64,000 nucleotides of DNA from Lysobacter_I brunescens (GCF_042677005.1 NZ_JBHTIF010000004.1:186001-250000); one strand, 5' to 3'. Numbered from the stretch's first letter, positions 42,949 to 52,737 are shown. The notes: generated by a model from the letters alone, not told the origin. A program made the numbers and translations.

Positions 42949-43290
42949 TCAGGCCGCCTTGTCGGCGTCGGTGGTGAAGCTGGAACCGCAGCCGCATTCC
43001 CCGGCGACGTTGGGGTTGCGGAACAGGAACTGTTCGTTCAGGCCCTGCTTGTGGAAGTCGATCTCGGTGCCATCGACCATCGGCAGGCTGTCGGCGTCGA
43101 TGAAGATCCGGACGCCGGCGTATTCGCTGACCACGTCGCCGGGGCGCTCGTCGCGGGCGAGGTCGACGACGTAGCTCCAGCCGGAACAACCGGTGCGCTT
43201 GACGCCGAAGCGGAGGCCGAGGGCGCCGGGGGTGGCGGCGAGGAAGCCCTGGACGCGTTCCAGGGCAGCGGGAGCGAGGGAGATGGCCAT
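42949..43290 (-). CDS. A-type iron-sulfur carrier (HesB/IscA/ErpA family)
   Basis: A 113-residue protein that receives and delivers Fe-S clusters. The three ligand cysteines are in the canonical places: VKRTGCSGWSYVVDLA and the C-terminal AGECGCGSSF. The start MAISLAPAAL fits the family; an in-frame ATG 48 bases upstream is less typical. It is divergent from asnS (79 bp). IscA, SufA and ErpA cannot be separated with confidence from sequence alone. Confidence 0.93.
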   Translation of the reverse strand: MAISLAPAALERVQGFLAATPGALGLRFGVKRTGCSGWSYVVDLARDERPGDVVSEYAGVRIFIDADSLPMVDGTEIDFHKQGLNEQFLFRNPNVAGECGCGSSFTTDADKAA

Positions 43291-43369
43291 GGGGGAGATT
43301 CTAGCCTGAAGGGTCGAGTAAACTTGGGGGCTCGACACATATCGGCGCGTTGGCGCGGGAATTCAAGGC

Positions 43370-44773
<1,404 letters not shown>

Positions 44774-44786
44774 CGGAACGCCTGCG

Positions 44787-45185
44787 ATGAACGACTTTTC
44801 CGGCGCCATCGAGATCGACGGCGACTGCGTGGTGATGTACCGGCCGACCGGTCCGGAGGAGCTCGCACTGGTCGAAGCCAGCGGTTTCCGTCGCTGGCCG
44901 CCGCGCCTGCCCGAACAACCGATCTTCTACCCGGTCACCAACGAACGCTACGCGATGGAGATCGCGACGCGCTGGAACATCAGGGACAGCGGCGTCGGCT
45001 ACGTCACCCGCTTCCGCGTCCGCAAGGCCTGCGTCGACCGCTACGCGGTGCAGAAGGTCGGCGGCGCGCACCACACCGAATGGTGGGTGCCGGCGGAGGA
45101 GCTGGACGCCTTCAACGACGAAATCGTCGGCCTGATCGAAGTGATCGGCGAATACCGCCACGACCCGGAAGCCACTGCACCATGA
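44787..45185 (+). CDS. small protein of the type annotated ADP-ribosylation/crystallin J1
   Basis: A 132-residue protein matching proteins often labelled ADP-ribosylation/crystallin J1: VVMYRPTGPEELALVEASGF, WPPRLPEQPIFYPVTNERYA, EIATRWNI, GYVTRFRV and HTEWWVPAEELDAFN. It is much too small to be an ADP-ribosylglycohydrolase; the label is historical and the function unknown. Its stop overlaps the next start (ATGA). First of three overlapping small genes after asnS. Confidence 0.82.
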   Translation: MNDFSGAIEIDGDCVVMYRPTGPEELALVEASGFRRWPPRLPEQPIFYPVTNERYAMEIATRWNIRDSGVGYVTRFRVRKACVDRYAVQKVGGAHHTEWWVPAEELDAFNDEIVGLIEVIGEYRHDPEATAP

Positions 45186-45487
45186 TCCTGTTCTTCGCCC
45201 TCGTCTCGCTCGCGCTGGCCATCGCCGGGTTCTGCGCGCTGGTGATCTTCTGGCCGCTGACCCTCGTCCATCTGCGTGATCGTCATCCGGAGCTGCACGC
45301 CGGGCTGGGCGAGTTCGCGTTCGCGAATCCTTCGGCGCTGTGGTGGCTGCTGCTCGGCGGCTATCGTCAGACCGGCGACAGCAACCTCAGCGGCCTGGCG
45401 ACGCCGGCCCGCGTGGCGCTGAGCGTGATCCTGCTCGGCCTGTTCTCGGCGGGCATCCTCTGGCTGTGGGCGGAGATCTCCGCATGA
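45182..45487 (+). CDS. small two-TM membrane protein
   Basis: A 101-residue protein with a hydrophobic N-terminus (ILFFALVSLALAIAGFCALVIF) and a C-terminal segment (VALSVILLGLFSAGILWLW), and a basic loop with HLRDRHPELHAG. Overlaps the genes on both sides by four bases, so it is co-translated. No family recognised. Confidence 0.7.
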   Translation: MILFFALVSLALAIAGFCALVIFWPLTLVHLRDRHPELHAGLGEFAFANPSALWWLLLGGYRQTGDSNLSGLATPARVALSVILLGLFSAGILWLWAEISA

Positions 45488-45804
45488 CCGGTTCCGCGTT
45501 CGACGAGATCCGCACGGAATGGTGGCTGGCCAGCCTCGGCCGCACGATCGTCTGGGCACGCCTGCGCGTGCTGGAAGCCGGCACCGCCGAGGTGTTCGAC
45601 AGCGACGGCAACACCCTGGCCTACGACAGCGAAGACAGCGCCCGCGCCGCACTGATGGACGCCGAATTCGTGAGCTGGGATGGCCTGGACGAGGAAGATG
45701 CGCTGGAGCGCGGCTTCTCGCTCGGCGAGATCGCACCGCCGCATGGCGATGACGACGCGGCACTGCGCGCTCGCATGGTGCTGACGCTCGGCGCGCGGGC
45801 CTGA
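45484..45804 (+). CDS. hypothetical acidic protein
   Basis: A 106-residue soluble protein (WWLASLGRTIVWARLRVLEAGTAEVFDSDG, DGLDEEDALERGFSLGEIAPP) with high Asp/Glu content. No family recognised. Third in the overlapping run after asnS; an ATGA overlap joins it to the small membrane protein gene. Confidence 0.7.
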   Translation: MTGSAFDEIRTEWWLASLGRTIVWARLRVLEAGTAEVFDSDGNTLAYDSEDSARAALMDAEFVSWDGLDEEDALERGFSLGEIAPPHGDDDAALRARMVLTLGARA

Positions 45805-45851
45805 ACGCAGGATCGGCTGCGGTCGGCGCACGCAACGGAAGGGAATCGACC

Positions 45852-46484
45852 ATGTACCAGCCGCGCGCCTTCATCGAATCCGATCTCGCCGCGCTGGATG
45901 CGCTGGTCGAGGCCGATCCCTTCATCACCCTGGTCAGCACCGGCGACGACGGATCGCCCTTCGTCAGCCACCTGCCGGTGCTCTATCGCCGCGACGGCGA
46001 CGATGTGCTGGTCGAAGGCCACTGGGCACGCCCCAATCCGCAGGCCGGGCACGTCGGGCGGATGCTGATGATCGTGCATGGGCCGCACGCCTACGTGTCG
46101 CCCGGCTGGTATCCGGACAAGGAGACGGCGGCGCGCGTGCCGACCTGGAACTACGCGGTCGTGCACCTGCACGGCAGCGTCGAGACCTTCGAGGACGAAG
46201 CCGCACTGGCCGATCTCGTCGACCGCCTCAGCCGGCGCTTCGAGCCCACGGTCGGCAACGACTGGCGCTTCGAACCCGAACGCGCCGACCATCGCAGCCA
46301 GCTGCGGGGCATCGTCGGCTTCCGGTTCCGGCCGGTGCGCATCGACCTGAAATTCAAGCTCAGCCAGAACCATCCGCCCGCCAACCGGCAGGCGGTCATC
46401 GACGCCATGGCCGCGCGCGACGACTGCGATGCCCGGGCGATCGCCCACCTCATGCGCGCCCGGGAACCGGGCAGCGCCGAATGA
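45852..46484 (+). CDS. PaiB-family FMN-binding negative transcriptional regulator
   Basis: A 210-residue protein of the PaiB/FMN-binding split-barrel family. It begins MYQPRAFIESDLAALDALVEADPFITLVSTGD, then HLPVLYRRDGDDVLVEGHWARPNPQ, HGPHAYVSPGWYPDK and the C-terminal RGIVGFRFRPVRIDLKFKLSQN. In Bacillus PaiB is linked to repression of sporulation and degradative enzymes, but the family's mechanism is unclear. GGAAGGG precedes the ATG. Confidence 0.85.
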   Translation: MYQPRAFIESDLAALDALVEADPFITLVSTGDDGSPFVSHLPVLYRRDGDDVLVEGHWARPNPQAGHVGRMLMIVHGPHAYVSPGWYPDKETAARVPTWNYAVVHLHGSVETFEDEAALADLVDRLSRRFEPTVGNDWRFEPERADHRSQLRGIVGFRFRPVRIDLKFKLSQNHPPANRQAVIDAMAARDDCDARAIAHLMRAREPGSAE

Positions 46485-46497
46485 CGGACACCCGACC

Positions 46498-47283
46498 ATG
46501 GACCTGAACCTCAGCGGCAAGCATGCGCTCGTCTGCGGCGCCTCCGAAGGCATCGGCCGCGCCACAGCGCACGAACTGGCGCTGCTCGGCGCGGACGTGA
46601 CCGTGCTCTCGCGCAACGCCGCCAAGCTGCAGGCGGTGGTCGATGCCCTGCCCCGCTCCGGCGCGCAGCGTCACGGCCTCGTCGCCGCGGATGTCGCCGA
46701 CACAGACGGCCTGCGCGCGGCCGTGCAGGCGCTGGCGCACGAACGGCCGGTGCACGTGCTGGTGAACAACACCGCCGGCCCGCCCGGCGGTGCGGCACAT
46801 GCGGCGGCCGAAGACGCCTTCGTCGACACCTTCCGCAAGCACCTGCTCGCCAACCACGCGCTGGTGCAGTCGGTGCTGCCCAGCATGCGCGCCGCAGGCT
46901 GGGGCCGGATCGTCAACGTGATCTCGACCTCGGTGTACGAACCGATCCCGAACCTCGGCGTGTCGAACACCATCCGCGGCGCAGTGGCGAGCTGGGCCAA
47001 GACCCTGTCGCGGGAACTCGGCGGCGAGGGCATCACCGTGAACAACGTGCTGCCGGGCTACACCCGCACCGGCCGCCTCGACCAGATCCTGCACGACCGC
47101 GCCGCCGCCAGCGGCAAGAGCCAGGAGGATGTTGCCGCCGGGATGCGCCAGACCGTGCCCGCCGGCCGCTTCGCCCAGCCGGAGGAGATCGCCGCCGCGA
47201 TCGCCTTCCTCGCCTCGCCCGCCGCCGGCTACATCAACGGCGTCAGCCTGGCGGTGGACGGCGGGCGGATGCAGTCGATCTGA
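46498..47283 (+). CDS. short-chain dehydrogenase/reductase with an altered active site
   Basis: A 261-residue SDR with a good Rossmann motif (CGASEGIGRATA, residues 13-24), NNTAG, and the end GYINGVSLAVDGGRMQ. The catalytic Tyr-x3-Lys is missing: the segment reads STSVYEPIPNLGVSNTIRGAV, with Ser156 and Arg160 where Tyr and Lys belong. The Ser (143 or 145) is present. It may have lost reductase activity or use another residue. It starts 13 bp after paiB. Confidence 0.8.
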   Translation: MDLNLSGKHALVCGASEGIGRATAHELALLGADVTVLSRNAAKLQAVVDALPRSGAQRHGLVAADVADTDGLRAAVQALAHERPVHVLVNNTAGPPGGAAHAAAEDAFVDTFRKHLLANHALVQSVLPSMRAAGWGRIVNVISTSVYEPIPNLGVSNTIRGAVASWAKTLSRELGGEGITVNNVLPGYTRTGRLDQILHDRAAASGKSQEDVAAGMRQTVPAGRFAQPEEIAAAIAFLASPAAGYINGVSLAVDGGRMQSI

Positions 47284-47311
47284 TCTCCATGCGCCTGCAC
47301 AGCAGCTCGCC

Positions 47312-47782
47312 ATGATCTTGCTTCGCCTGCTCCTCTGCGCCCTCGTCTTCGCCGCGAGCATCGTCGTCGGCTGGGATTTCCTGGTCGAGTCGCTGGGACA
47401 AGGCTCGCACGCGCTGGCAGCGGGCTGGTTCGGCATCCCGCTCGGCGCCATGGTGATCGGAATGGGCCTGATGACGCCCGCCGTCGGCCTGGGCGCATCG
47501 CTGCTCGTCGCCCGCCTGCTGCGTGTCCCCGAACCCATACGGCCCGAAGATCCCCGTTCGCTCCACGCCCATGTCGCCGCGCAGGCGACCTACCCGCTGG
47601 TGCTGCTGGCGGTCTCGATGGCGATGTGGCGCTACTTCCCGCCGCAGGCCAGCGAATACGCGCGCTTCGGCCGGGCGTTCTTCGTCACATCGGGCGTGCT
47701 GGCACTGACCTTCTGCACCTTCGGGGCCCTGGTCGCTGCCTCGACGCTGCTGAGGCAGCCGCTGACGGTCGATCGCGCCTGA
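47312..47782 (+). CDS. polytopic membrane protein of unknown function
   Basis: A 156-residue protein with four hydrophobic segments: LLRLLLCALVFAASIVVGW, WFGIPLGAMVIGMGLMTP with AVGLGASLLVARLL, HVAAQATYPLVLLAVSMAMWRYF and FFVTSGVLALTFCTFGALVAA. No family recognised. It follows the SDR gene by 28 bp on the same strand. Confidence 0.7.
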   Translation: MILLRLLLCALVFAASIVVGWDFLVESLGQGSHALAAGWFGIPLGAMVIGMGLMTPAVGLGASLLVARLLRVPEPIRPEDPRSLHAHVAAQATYPLVLLAVSMAMWRYFPPQASEYARFGRAFFVTSGVLALTFCTFGALVAASTLLRQPLTVDRA

Positions 47783-47859
47783 AACCCGGCCCCCCCGACG
47801 TTGCGTCCCCGCCGCCGCTGCGGCAACGTATGCCGCTCCCCCGACCTCCGGAATGCCCC

Positions 47860-48159
47860 ATGGAACAGGTGCTCACCAGGGACCGCCGCGACAGCCAGCG
47901 CGTGCCCTATCCGATGAAGGTACTGGTCCAGTACAGCGACATGGCCTGGGTTGCCGACGTGCTGGACCTGTCGACCGGTGGCTGCGGCATCTATCGCCCG
48001 GCCGGCTTCCTGCTGAGCCCGGGCAACGTCGCGCAATTGTTCTTCTTCGAGGGCTGCGGCCCCGCCGTGCGCGTCTCCGCGTGCATCGCGCGGATCACCG
48101 AACGCCACATCGGCTTCGAATACCACGAGCCGCAGCACATCCCGCCGACGCCGGGCTGA
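47860..48159 (+). CDS. PilZ domain protein
   Basis: A 99-residue PilZ domain. The c-di-GMP-binding signatures are present: RDRRDSQRVPYPMKV (RxxxR) and DLSTGGCGI (DxSxxG), followed by the beta barrel. The protein is a stand-alone PilZ, likely a c-di-GMP effector for surface behaviour or pili. It lies between a membrane protein and nei. Confidence 0.88.
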   Translation: MEQVLTRDRRDSQRVPYPMKVLVQYSDMAWVADVLDLSTGGCGIYRPAGFLLSPGNVAQLFFFEGCGPAVRVSACIARITERHIGFEYHEPQHIPPTPG

Positions 48160-48222
48160 GGCGCGCATCCGGGCCCGCCCAGCACCCGTAACGCGTGGCA
48201 TCCCGAACGACGAGCCCGCCCG

Positions 48223-49050
48223 ATGCCAGAAGGTCCTGAAATCCGCCGTGCCGCCGACGCCCTCGCCGCTGCCGTCGTCGGCAGGCCATTGGCGCGCGCC
48301 TGGTTCTGGACACCCGCGCTGCAGCGGCACGCGAAGGATCTGGTCGGGCGCACCATCGAATCGATCACCCCGCACGGCAAGGCCCTGCTCACCCGCTTCG
48401 ACCACGGCTGGACGCTGTACAGCCACAACCAGCTGTACGGCGTGTGGAAGGTGGCCGCTGCCGGCGAACGCCCGGACACCACGCGCAGCCTGCGTGTCGC
48501 GCTGGAGACGGCGGACCGGGCGATCCTGCTGTATTCCGCGTCCGACGTGGCGATGTGGCGCAGCGACGAGGTCCACCAGCATCCCTTCCTGGTGAAGCTT
48601 GGGCCGGACGTGCTCGATCCCGCGCTCGATGCGGCCACAGTGGCCGCGCGCCTGCGCGAGCCGCGCTTCCGGGGACGCGCGCTGGCGGCGCTGCTGCTCG
48701 ACCAGGGCTTCCTCGCCGGCATGGGCAACTACCTGCGCTCGGAAGTGCTGTTCGCGGCGAAGCTGGCACCGGACCTGCGGCCTGCCGATCTCGGCGCCGC
48801 GCAGGTGCGGGCACTGGCGAAGGCCCTGCTCGACATCCCGCGTCGCAGCTACGCCACGCGCGGCATCGAGGCCGCGTCCGGGATGCGCGAGGACTACCTG
48901 ACCGACACGCCCGAGGGCTTCCGCTTCAAGGTCTTCGACCGCGAGGGCCAGCCCTGCGAGCGCTGCCGGACGACCATCGTCCGCGAAGAGCACGGCACGC
49001 GCCGTCTCTACCTCTGCCCGCGCTGCCAGCTCCCTACGCCTGTGAATTGA
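48223..49050 (+). CDS. nei: endonuclease VIII (formamidopyrimidine-DNA glycosylase family)
   Basis: Base-excision DNA glycosylase/AP lyase for oxidised pyrimidines. The 275 residues begin MPEGPEIRRAADAL (catalytic Pro2, Glu3), keep ITPHGKALLTRFDHG and FLAGMGNYLRSEVLF (helix-two-turn-helix), and end in a C-terminal zinc finger CERCRTT...LYLCPRCQ. PEGPEI with the GMGNYLR element favours Nei over MutM. Followed by the kynurenine cluster. Confidence 0.92.
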   Translation: MPEGPEIRRAADALAAAVVGRPLARAWFWTPALQRHAKDLVGRTIESITPHGKALLTRFDHGWTLYSHNQLYGVWKVAAAGERPDTTRSLRVALETADRAILLYSASDVAMWRSDEVHQHPFLVKLGPDVLDPALDAATVAARLREPRFRGRALAALLLDQGFLAGMGNYLRSEVLFAAKLAPDLRPADLGAAQVRALAKALLDIPRRSYATRGIEAASGMREDYLTDTPEGFRFKVFDREGQPCERCRTTIVREEHGTRRLYLCPRCQLPTPVN

Positions 49051-49110
49051 CGCGAACTGCGGCGAATGTGCACGACGCCGGCACGCGCTGCGGGACAGGA
49101 GCGACCGCGA

Positions 49111-49126
49111 CCGGTAAGCTTGCCGG
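49111..49126. promoter_or_regulatory. palindrome just before the aminomuconate semialdehyde dehydrogenase gene
   Basis: CCGGTAAGCTTGCCGG, a 16-bp dyad with two wobble positions, ends one base before the ATG. It may be a regulator binding site, or on RNA could hide the start codon. Confidence 0.4.
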
Positions 49127-49127
49127 C

Positions 49128-50552
49128 ATGGACACCTACCTGCACGTGATCGGTGGCGCCCCCCGCGCGTCGCGCAGCGGCCGCACGCTTGATGTCTTCG
49201 ATCCGGCTCGTGGCCATGCCTATGCCCGCGTCGCCGCAGGCGACGGCGACGAGGCCGCCGCCGCGATCGCCGCCGCACAGGCCGCCTTCCCGGCCTGGTC
49301 CGCACTGCCGCCGACCGAACGCGCGCGCTGGCTGGAACGCCTGGCCGATGCGATCGAAGCCCGGCTCGACGATTTCGCCCATGCCGAAGCCCGCGACGGC
49401 GGCAAGCCTTTCGCCCTTGCCCGCGATGCCGAAATCCCGCGCGCGATCTCCAATCTCCGCTTCTTCGCCCACGCCGCGACCCAGTTCGCCAGCGAATCCC
49501 ACCACGGCCAGGCCGGGCTGAACTACACGCTGCGCCAGCCGCTGGGCGTGGTCGCGACGATCTCGCCGTGGAACCTGCCGCTCTACCTGTTCACCTGGAA
49601 GATCGCCCCGGCGCTGGCGGCGGGGAATACGGTCGTCGCCAAGCCGTCCGAAGTGACGCCTGCCACCGCGACGATGCTGGGCCAGCTCGCCTGCGAGATC
49701 GGCTTTCCTGCGGGCGTGCTCAACATCGTCCACGGCCTCGGCCCCGACATCGGCGAGCCGCTGATCGCGAATCCAGCGGTGAAGGCGGTCTCGTTCACCG
49801 GCAGCACCGCCGTCGGCCGGCGCATCGCCGTGCTCTGCGCGGAACGCCTGAAGAAGGTGTCGCTGGAACTGGGCGGCAAGAACCCGACCGTGGTGTTCGC
49901 CGACAGCGACTGGCGCGCGCATCTGGACACGATCGTGCGCTCGGCCTTCCAGAACAGCGGCCAGATCTGCCTGTGCGGCTCGCGCATCCTGGTCGAACGC
50001 AGCATCTACAACGAATTTCGCGACGCGCTGGTCGAACGCGCGCTGGCGCTGCGCGTCGGCGACCCGATGGACAGCGACGCGCGCATGGGCCCGCTGGTGT
50101 CGCAGGCGCATTTCGACAAGGTGGTGCGCGCGCTGGAACGCGCGAAGGCCGAAGGCGGCCGGGTGCTCTGCGGCGGCCATGCGCTGGACCGTCCGGGCTG
50201 GTTCGTGGCGCCGACGGTGATCGAAGGCCTCGGCCCGGACTGCGGCACCAACCGCGAGGAAATCTTCGGACCTGTCGTCACCCTGCAATCCTTCGCGAGC
50301 GACGATGAAGCGCTCGCCCTGGCCAACGCCTCCGACTATGGCCTCGCCGCTTCGGTCTGGACATCGCAGCTGCAGCGCGCGCACCGCTTCGCCGCGCAGC
50401 TGCGCGTCGGCATGGTGTGGATCAACACCTGGCTCATGCGCGACCTGCGCACGCCTTTCGGCGGCATGGGCCAGTCCGGCCTCGGCCGCGAAGGCGGCCT
50501 CGAAGCCATGCGCTTCTTCACCGAGCCGCGCAACATCGGCATCGCCCTCTGA
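49128..50552 (+). CDS. nbaE: 2-aminomuconate semialdehyde dehydrogenase (aldehyde dehydrogenase family)
   Basis: A 474-residue aldehyde dehydrogenase. ELGGKNP (catalytic Glu), the Cys in FQNSGQICLCGSRI, and the C-terminal NTWLMRDLRTPFGGMGQSGLGREGG are typical of the 2-hydroxy/2-aminomuconic semialdehyde subgroup. With ACMSD, 3-hydroxyanthranilate dioxygenase and a RidA deaminase in the same cluster it is best read as oxidising 2-aminomuconate semialdehyde to 2-aminomuconate. A 2-hydroxymuconic semialdehyde role cannot be excluded. It opens the cluster. Confidence 0.82.
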   Translation: MDTYLHVIGGAPRASRSGRTLDVFDPARGHAYARVAAGDGDEAAAAIAAAQAAFPAWSALPPTERARWLERLADAIEARLDDFAHAEARDGGKPFALARDAEIPRAISNLRFFAHAATQFASESHHGQAGLNYTLRQPLGVVATISPWNLPLYLFTWKIAPALAAGNTVVAKPSEVTPATATMLGQLACEIGFPAGVLNIVHGLGPDIGEPLIANPAVKAVSFTGSTAVGRRIAVLCAERLKKVSLELGGKNPTVVFADSDWRAHLDTIVRSAFQNSGQICLCGSRILVERSIYNEFRDALVERALALRVGDPMDSDARMGPLVSQAHFDKVVRALERAKAEGGRVLCGGHALDRPGWFVAPTVIEGLGPDCGTNREEIFGPVVTLQSFASDDEALALANASDYGLAASVWTSQLQRAHRFAAQLRVGMVWINTWLMRDLRTPFGGMGQSGLGREGGLEAMRFFTEPRNIGIAL

Positions 50553-50571
50553 GAGCCTGAAGGATCGACTC

Positions 50572-51324
50572 GTGCCCCAATCCCTGAAACCCCTGCTCGA
50601 CAACAACCGCGACTGGTCCGAGCGCATGCGCCTGGAGGACCCGGAGTTCTTCCAGCGTCTCTCGCAGCAGCAGGCGCCGAAGTACCTGTGGATCGGCTGT
50701 TCCGATTCGCGCGTGCCGGCCAACCAGATCATCGGCCTGTCGCCGGGCGAGGTGTTCGTCCATCGCAACATCGCCAACGTCGTGGTGCACACCGACCTGA
50801 ACTGCCTGTCGGTGATGCAGTTCGCGATCGACCTGCTGAAGGTCGAGCACATCCTGATCGTCGGCCACTACGGCTGCAGCGGCGTGCATGCCGCGCTCAC
50901 CGGGACCCGCGTCGGCCTGGCCGACAACTGGCTGCGCCACGTCGCGGATGTCGGCGCCAAGCATGCCGCGCTGCTCGACCGCGTCGGCGACGAGGCCGCA
51001 CGGCACACGCGGCTGTGCGAACTGAACGTGATCGAACAGGTCGCGAACGTCTGCCAGGCCACCGTGGTGCAGGACGCCTGGGCGCGCGGCCAGTCGCTGC
51101 GCGTGCACGGCCTGATCTATGGCCTGCACGACGGCGTGGTCCGCCGGCTCGGCCTGCACGTCAGCAGCGCCGAGGAACTGGCTGCACAGTATCCCGGCGC
51201 GGTCGCGGCACTGGAGGCCGAAGCGTCGCATCGCCCCGGCAGCGAGCCGCATGCGCACGATGCATGCGGGCACGACGCACACACGCATGACAGGCACGAC
51301 CCCGCACAGGACGCCTCCCCATGA
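50572..51324 (+). CDS. can: beta-class carbonic anhydrase with His-rich tail
   Basis: A 250-residue zinc enzyme interconverting CO2 and bicarbonate. Zinc ligands are Cys43, His99 and Cys102 (WIGCSDSR, VGHYGCSG), with Asp45 paired to Arg47. The GTG start has AAGGA upstream. The last 40 residues are a histidine/aspartate-rich tail (PHAHDACGHDAHTHDRHD), unlike the family, likely metal-binding. It overlaps the RidA start by four bases, tying it into the cluster. Confidence 0.93.
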   Translation: MPQSLKPLLDNNRDWSERMRLEDPEFFQRLSQQQAPKYLWIGCSDSRVPANQIIGLSPGEVFVHRNIANVVVHTDLNCLSVMQFAIDLLKVEHILIVGHYGCSGVHAALTGTRVGLADNWLRHVADVGAKHAALLDRVGDEAARHTRLCELNVIEQVANVCQATVVQDAWARGQSLRVHGLIYGLHDGVVRRLGLHVSSAEELAAQYPGAVAALEAEASHRPGSEPHAHDACGHDAHTHDRHDPAQDASP

Positions 51325-51755
51325 GCGATGTCATCCATGCCAGCGCCGCGCCCAGGGCTGTCGGCCGCTACCCGCACGCCCGCCGCGTCGGCGATCTGCT
51401 GTTCCTGTCGGGCATCGGCCCGCGCGACCCGGCCAGCAACGGCATTCCCGGCAACGTGCACGACGCCGACGGCCGGCTGATCGCCTACGACATCGCCGCG
51501 CAGACGCACGCAGTGTTCGCCAACGTGCGCGCGGTGCTCGACGCCAGCGGCGCGCGCTGGGAAGACCTGGTCGACGTGACCGTCTACCTGACCGACATGG
51601 CCCGCGACTTCCCGACCTACAACGCGATCTGGGCCGAATACTTCCCCGACGCGGATACCGCGCCCTGCCGCACGACGCTGGGCATCACCGCGCTGCCGAC
51701 GCCAATCGCGATCGAGCTCAAGTGCGTCGCCGCGCTGTCCGGAGCCGGACGCTGA
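51321..51755 (+). CDS. nbaF: RidA family 2-aminomuconate deaminase
   Basis: A 144-residue YjgF/RidA-family trimer-type protein: GRYPHARRVGDLLFLSGIGPRDP, QTHAVFANVRAVLDASGARWEDLVDVTVYLTDM, YFPDADTAPCRTTLGI. The CRTTLG segment carries the family Arg. In kynurenine catabolism such proteins deaminate 2-aminomuconate. It lies in an overlapping chain with the carbonic anhydrase before it and SbtA one base after. Confidence 0.85.
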   Translation: MSDVIHASAAPRAVGRYPHARRVGDLLFLSGIGPRDPASNGIPGNVHDADGRLIAYDIAAQTHAVFANVRAVLDASGARWEDLVDVTVYLTDMARDFPTYNAIWAEYFPDADTAPCRTTLGITALPTPIAIELKCVAALSGAGR

Positions 51756-51756
51756 G

Positions 51757-52710
51757 ATGGAGCTGCTGCTGACCAACCTGACGTCGGCGGTCGTGCTGGC
51801 CTTCGTGCTGGGCATCGTGGCCCGCGCGGTGCGCAGCGACCTGGTGATCCCCGACCAGATCCAGACCTATCTCTCGATCTTCCTGCTGCTCGCCATCGGC
51901 CTGAAGGGCGGCGTGGCCCTGCGCGGCCAGGACCCGGGCTCGCTGGCGCTGCTGCTGGTGATGACCCTCGCCGCCGGCGCCTTCACCGCCTTCAGCGCCT
52001 ATGCGGTCGCGAGGTTCCTGCTGGGCGACATCCGTCGCGAAGCGGCGGCGATGGCCGCGCACTACGGCTCGGTGTCCGCAGTGACCTTCATCGCCGCCAG
52101 CCAGTTCGCCGAACGCAGCGGGCAGACGCCCGACGGCGTGCTGGTCGCCCTGCTGGTGGTGCTCGAAGTGCCGGCGCTGCTCATCGGCCTGGCGCTGGGA
52201 CGCAGCACGCAGAGCGATGCCGCCAGCCACCACACGCTGAAGGAAGTGTTCACCGGCAAGACCGCGATCCTGCTGCTCGGCGGCCTCGCGATCGGCGCGA
52301 TCTCCGGGCCCGACGGCATCAAGAAGGTCGACGCGATGTACTTCGCGCTGTTCCAGGGCGTGCTGATGCTGTTCATGCTCGACATGGGCATGACCGCTGC
52401 CGGTCGTCTGGCCGAACTGCGCAGGGGCTGGTGGAAACTCGCGGTGTTCTCGACCGCGCTGCCGCTGGCGCATGGCGTGCTCGGCGTGTTCATCGCCGAC
52501 GCCTGCGGCCTCTCGATCGGCGGCGCCACGGTGTTCGGCGCGATGCTGTCCAGCGCGTCCTACATCGCGGCGCCGGCAGCGGTGCGCGCCGGCCTGCCCG
52601 AAGCCGATGTCGGCCGGTGCATCACCGCCGCGCTCGGCCTCACCTTCCCGTTCAACCTCGCCATCGGCATTCCGCTGTACGCCAGCCTGGCGCAGCGCAT
52701 CGCCGGCTGA
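51757..52710 (+). CDS. SbtA-like sodium-dependent bicarbonate transporter family protein
   Basis: A 317-residue membrane protein with about ten hydrophobic segments in two halves, resembling SbtA/PF05982: VIPDQIQTYLSIFLLLAIGLKGG, LAAHYGSVSAVTFIAA-like MAAHYGSVSAVTF, GGATVFGAMLSSASYIAAPAAVR and LTFPFNLAIGIPLY. SbtA imports bicarbonate with Na+ in cyanobacteria; the heterotrophic homologues are less well known. Its stop-start contact with the deaminase gene and the adjacent carbonic anhydrase suggest bicarbonate handling within kynurenine catabolism. Confidence 0.82.
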   Translation: MELLLTNLTSAVVLAFVLGIVARAVRSDLVIPDQIQTYLSIFLLLAIGLKGGVALRGQDPGSLALLLVMTLAAGAFTAFSAYAVARFLLGDIRREAAAMAAHYGSVSAVTFIAASQFAERSGQTPDGVLVALLVVLEVPALLIGLALGRSTQSDAASHHTLKEVFTGKTAILLLGGLAIGAISGPDGIKKVDAMYFALFQGVLMLFMLDMGMTAAGRLAELRRGWWKLAVFSTALPLAHGVLGVFIADACGLSIGGATVFGAMLSSASYIAAPAAVRAGLPEADVGRCITAALGLTFPFNLAIGIPLYASLAQRIAG

Positions 52711-52737
52711 CCGCTCCCGCAGAACCGGAGACTTCCC

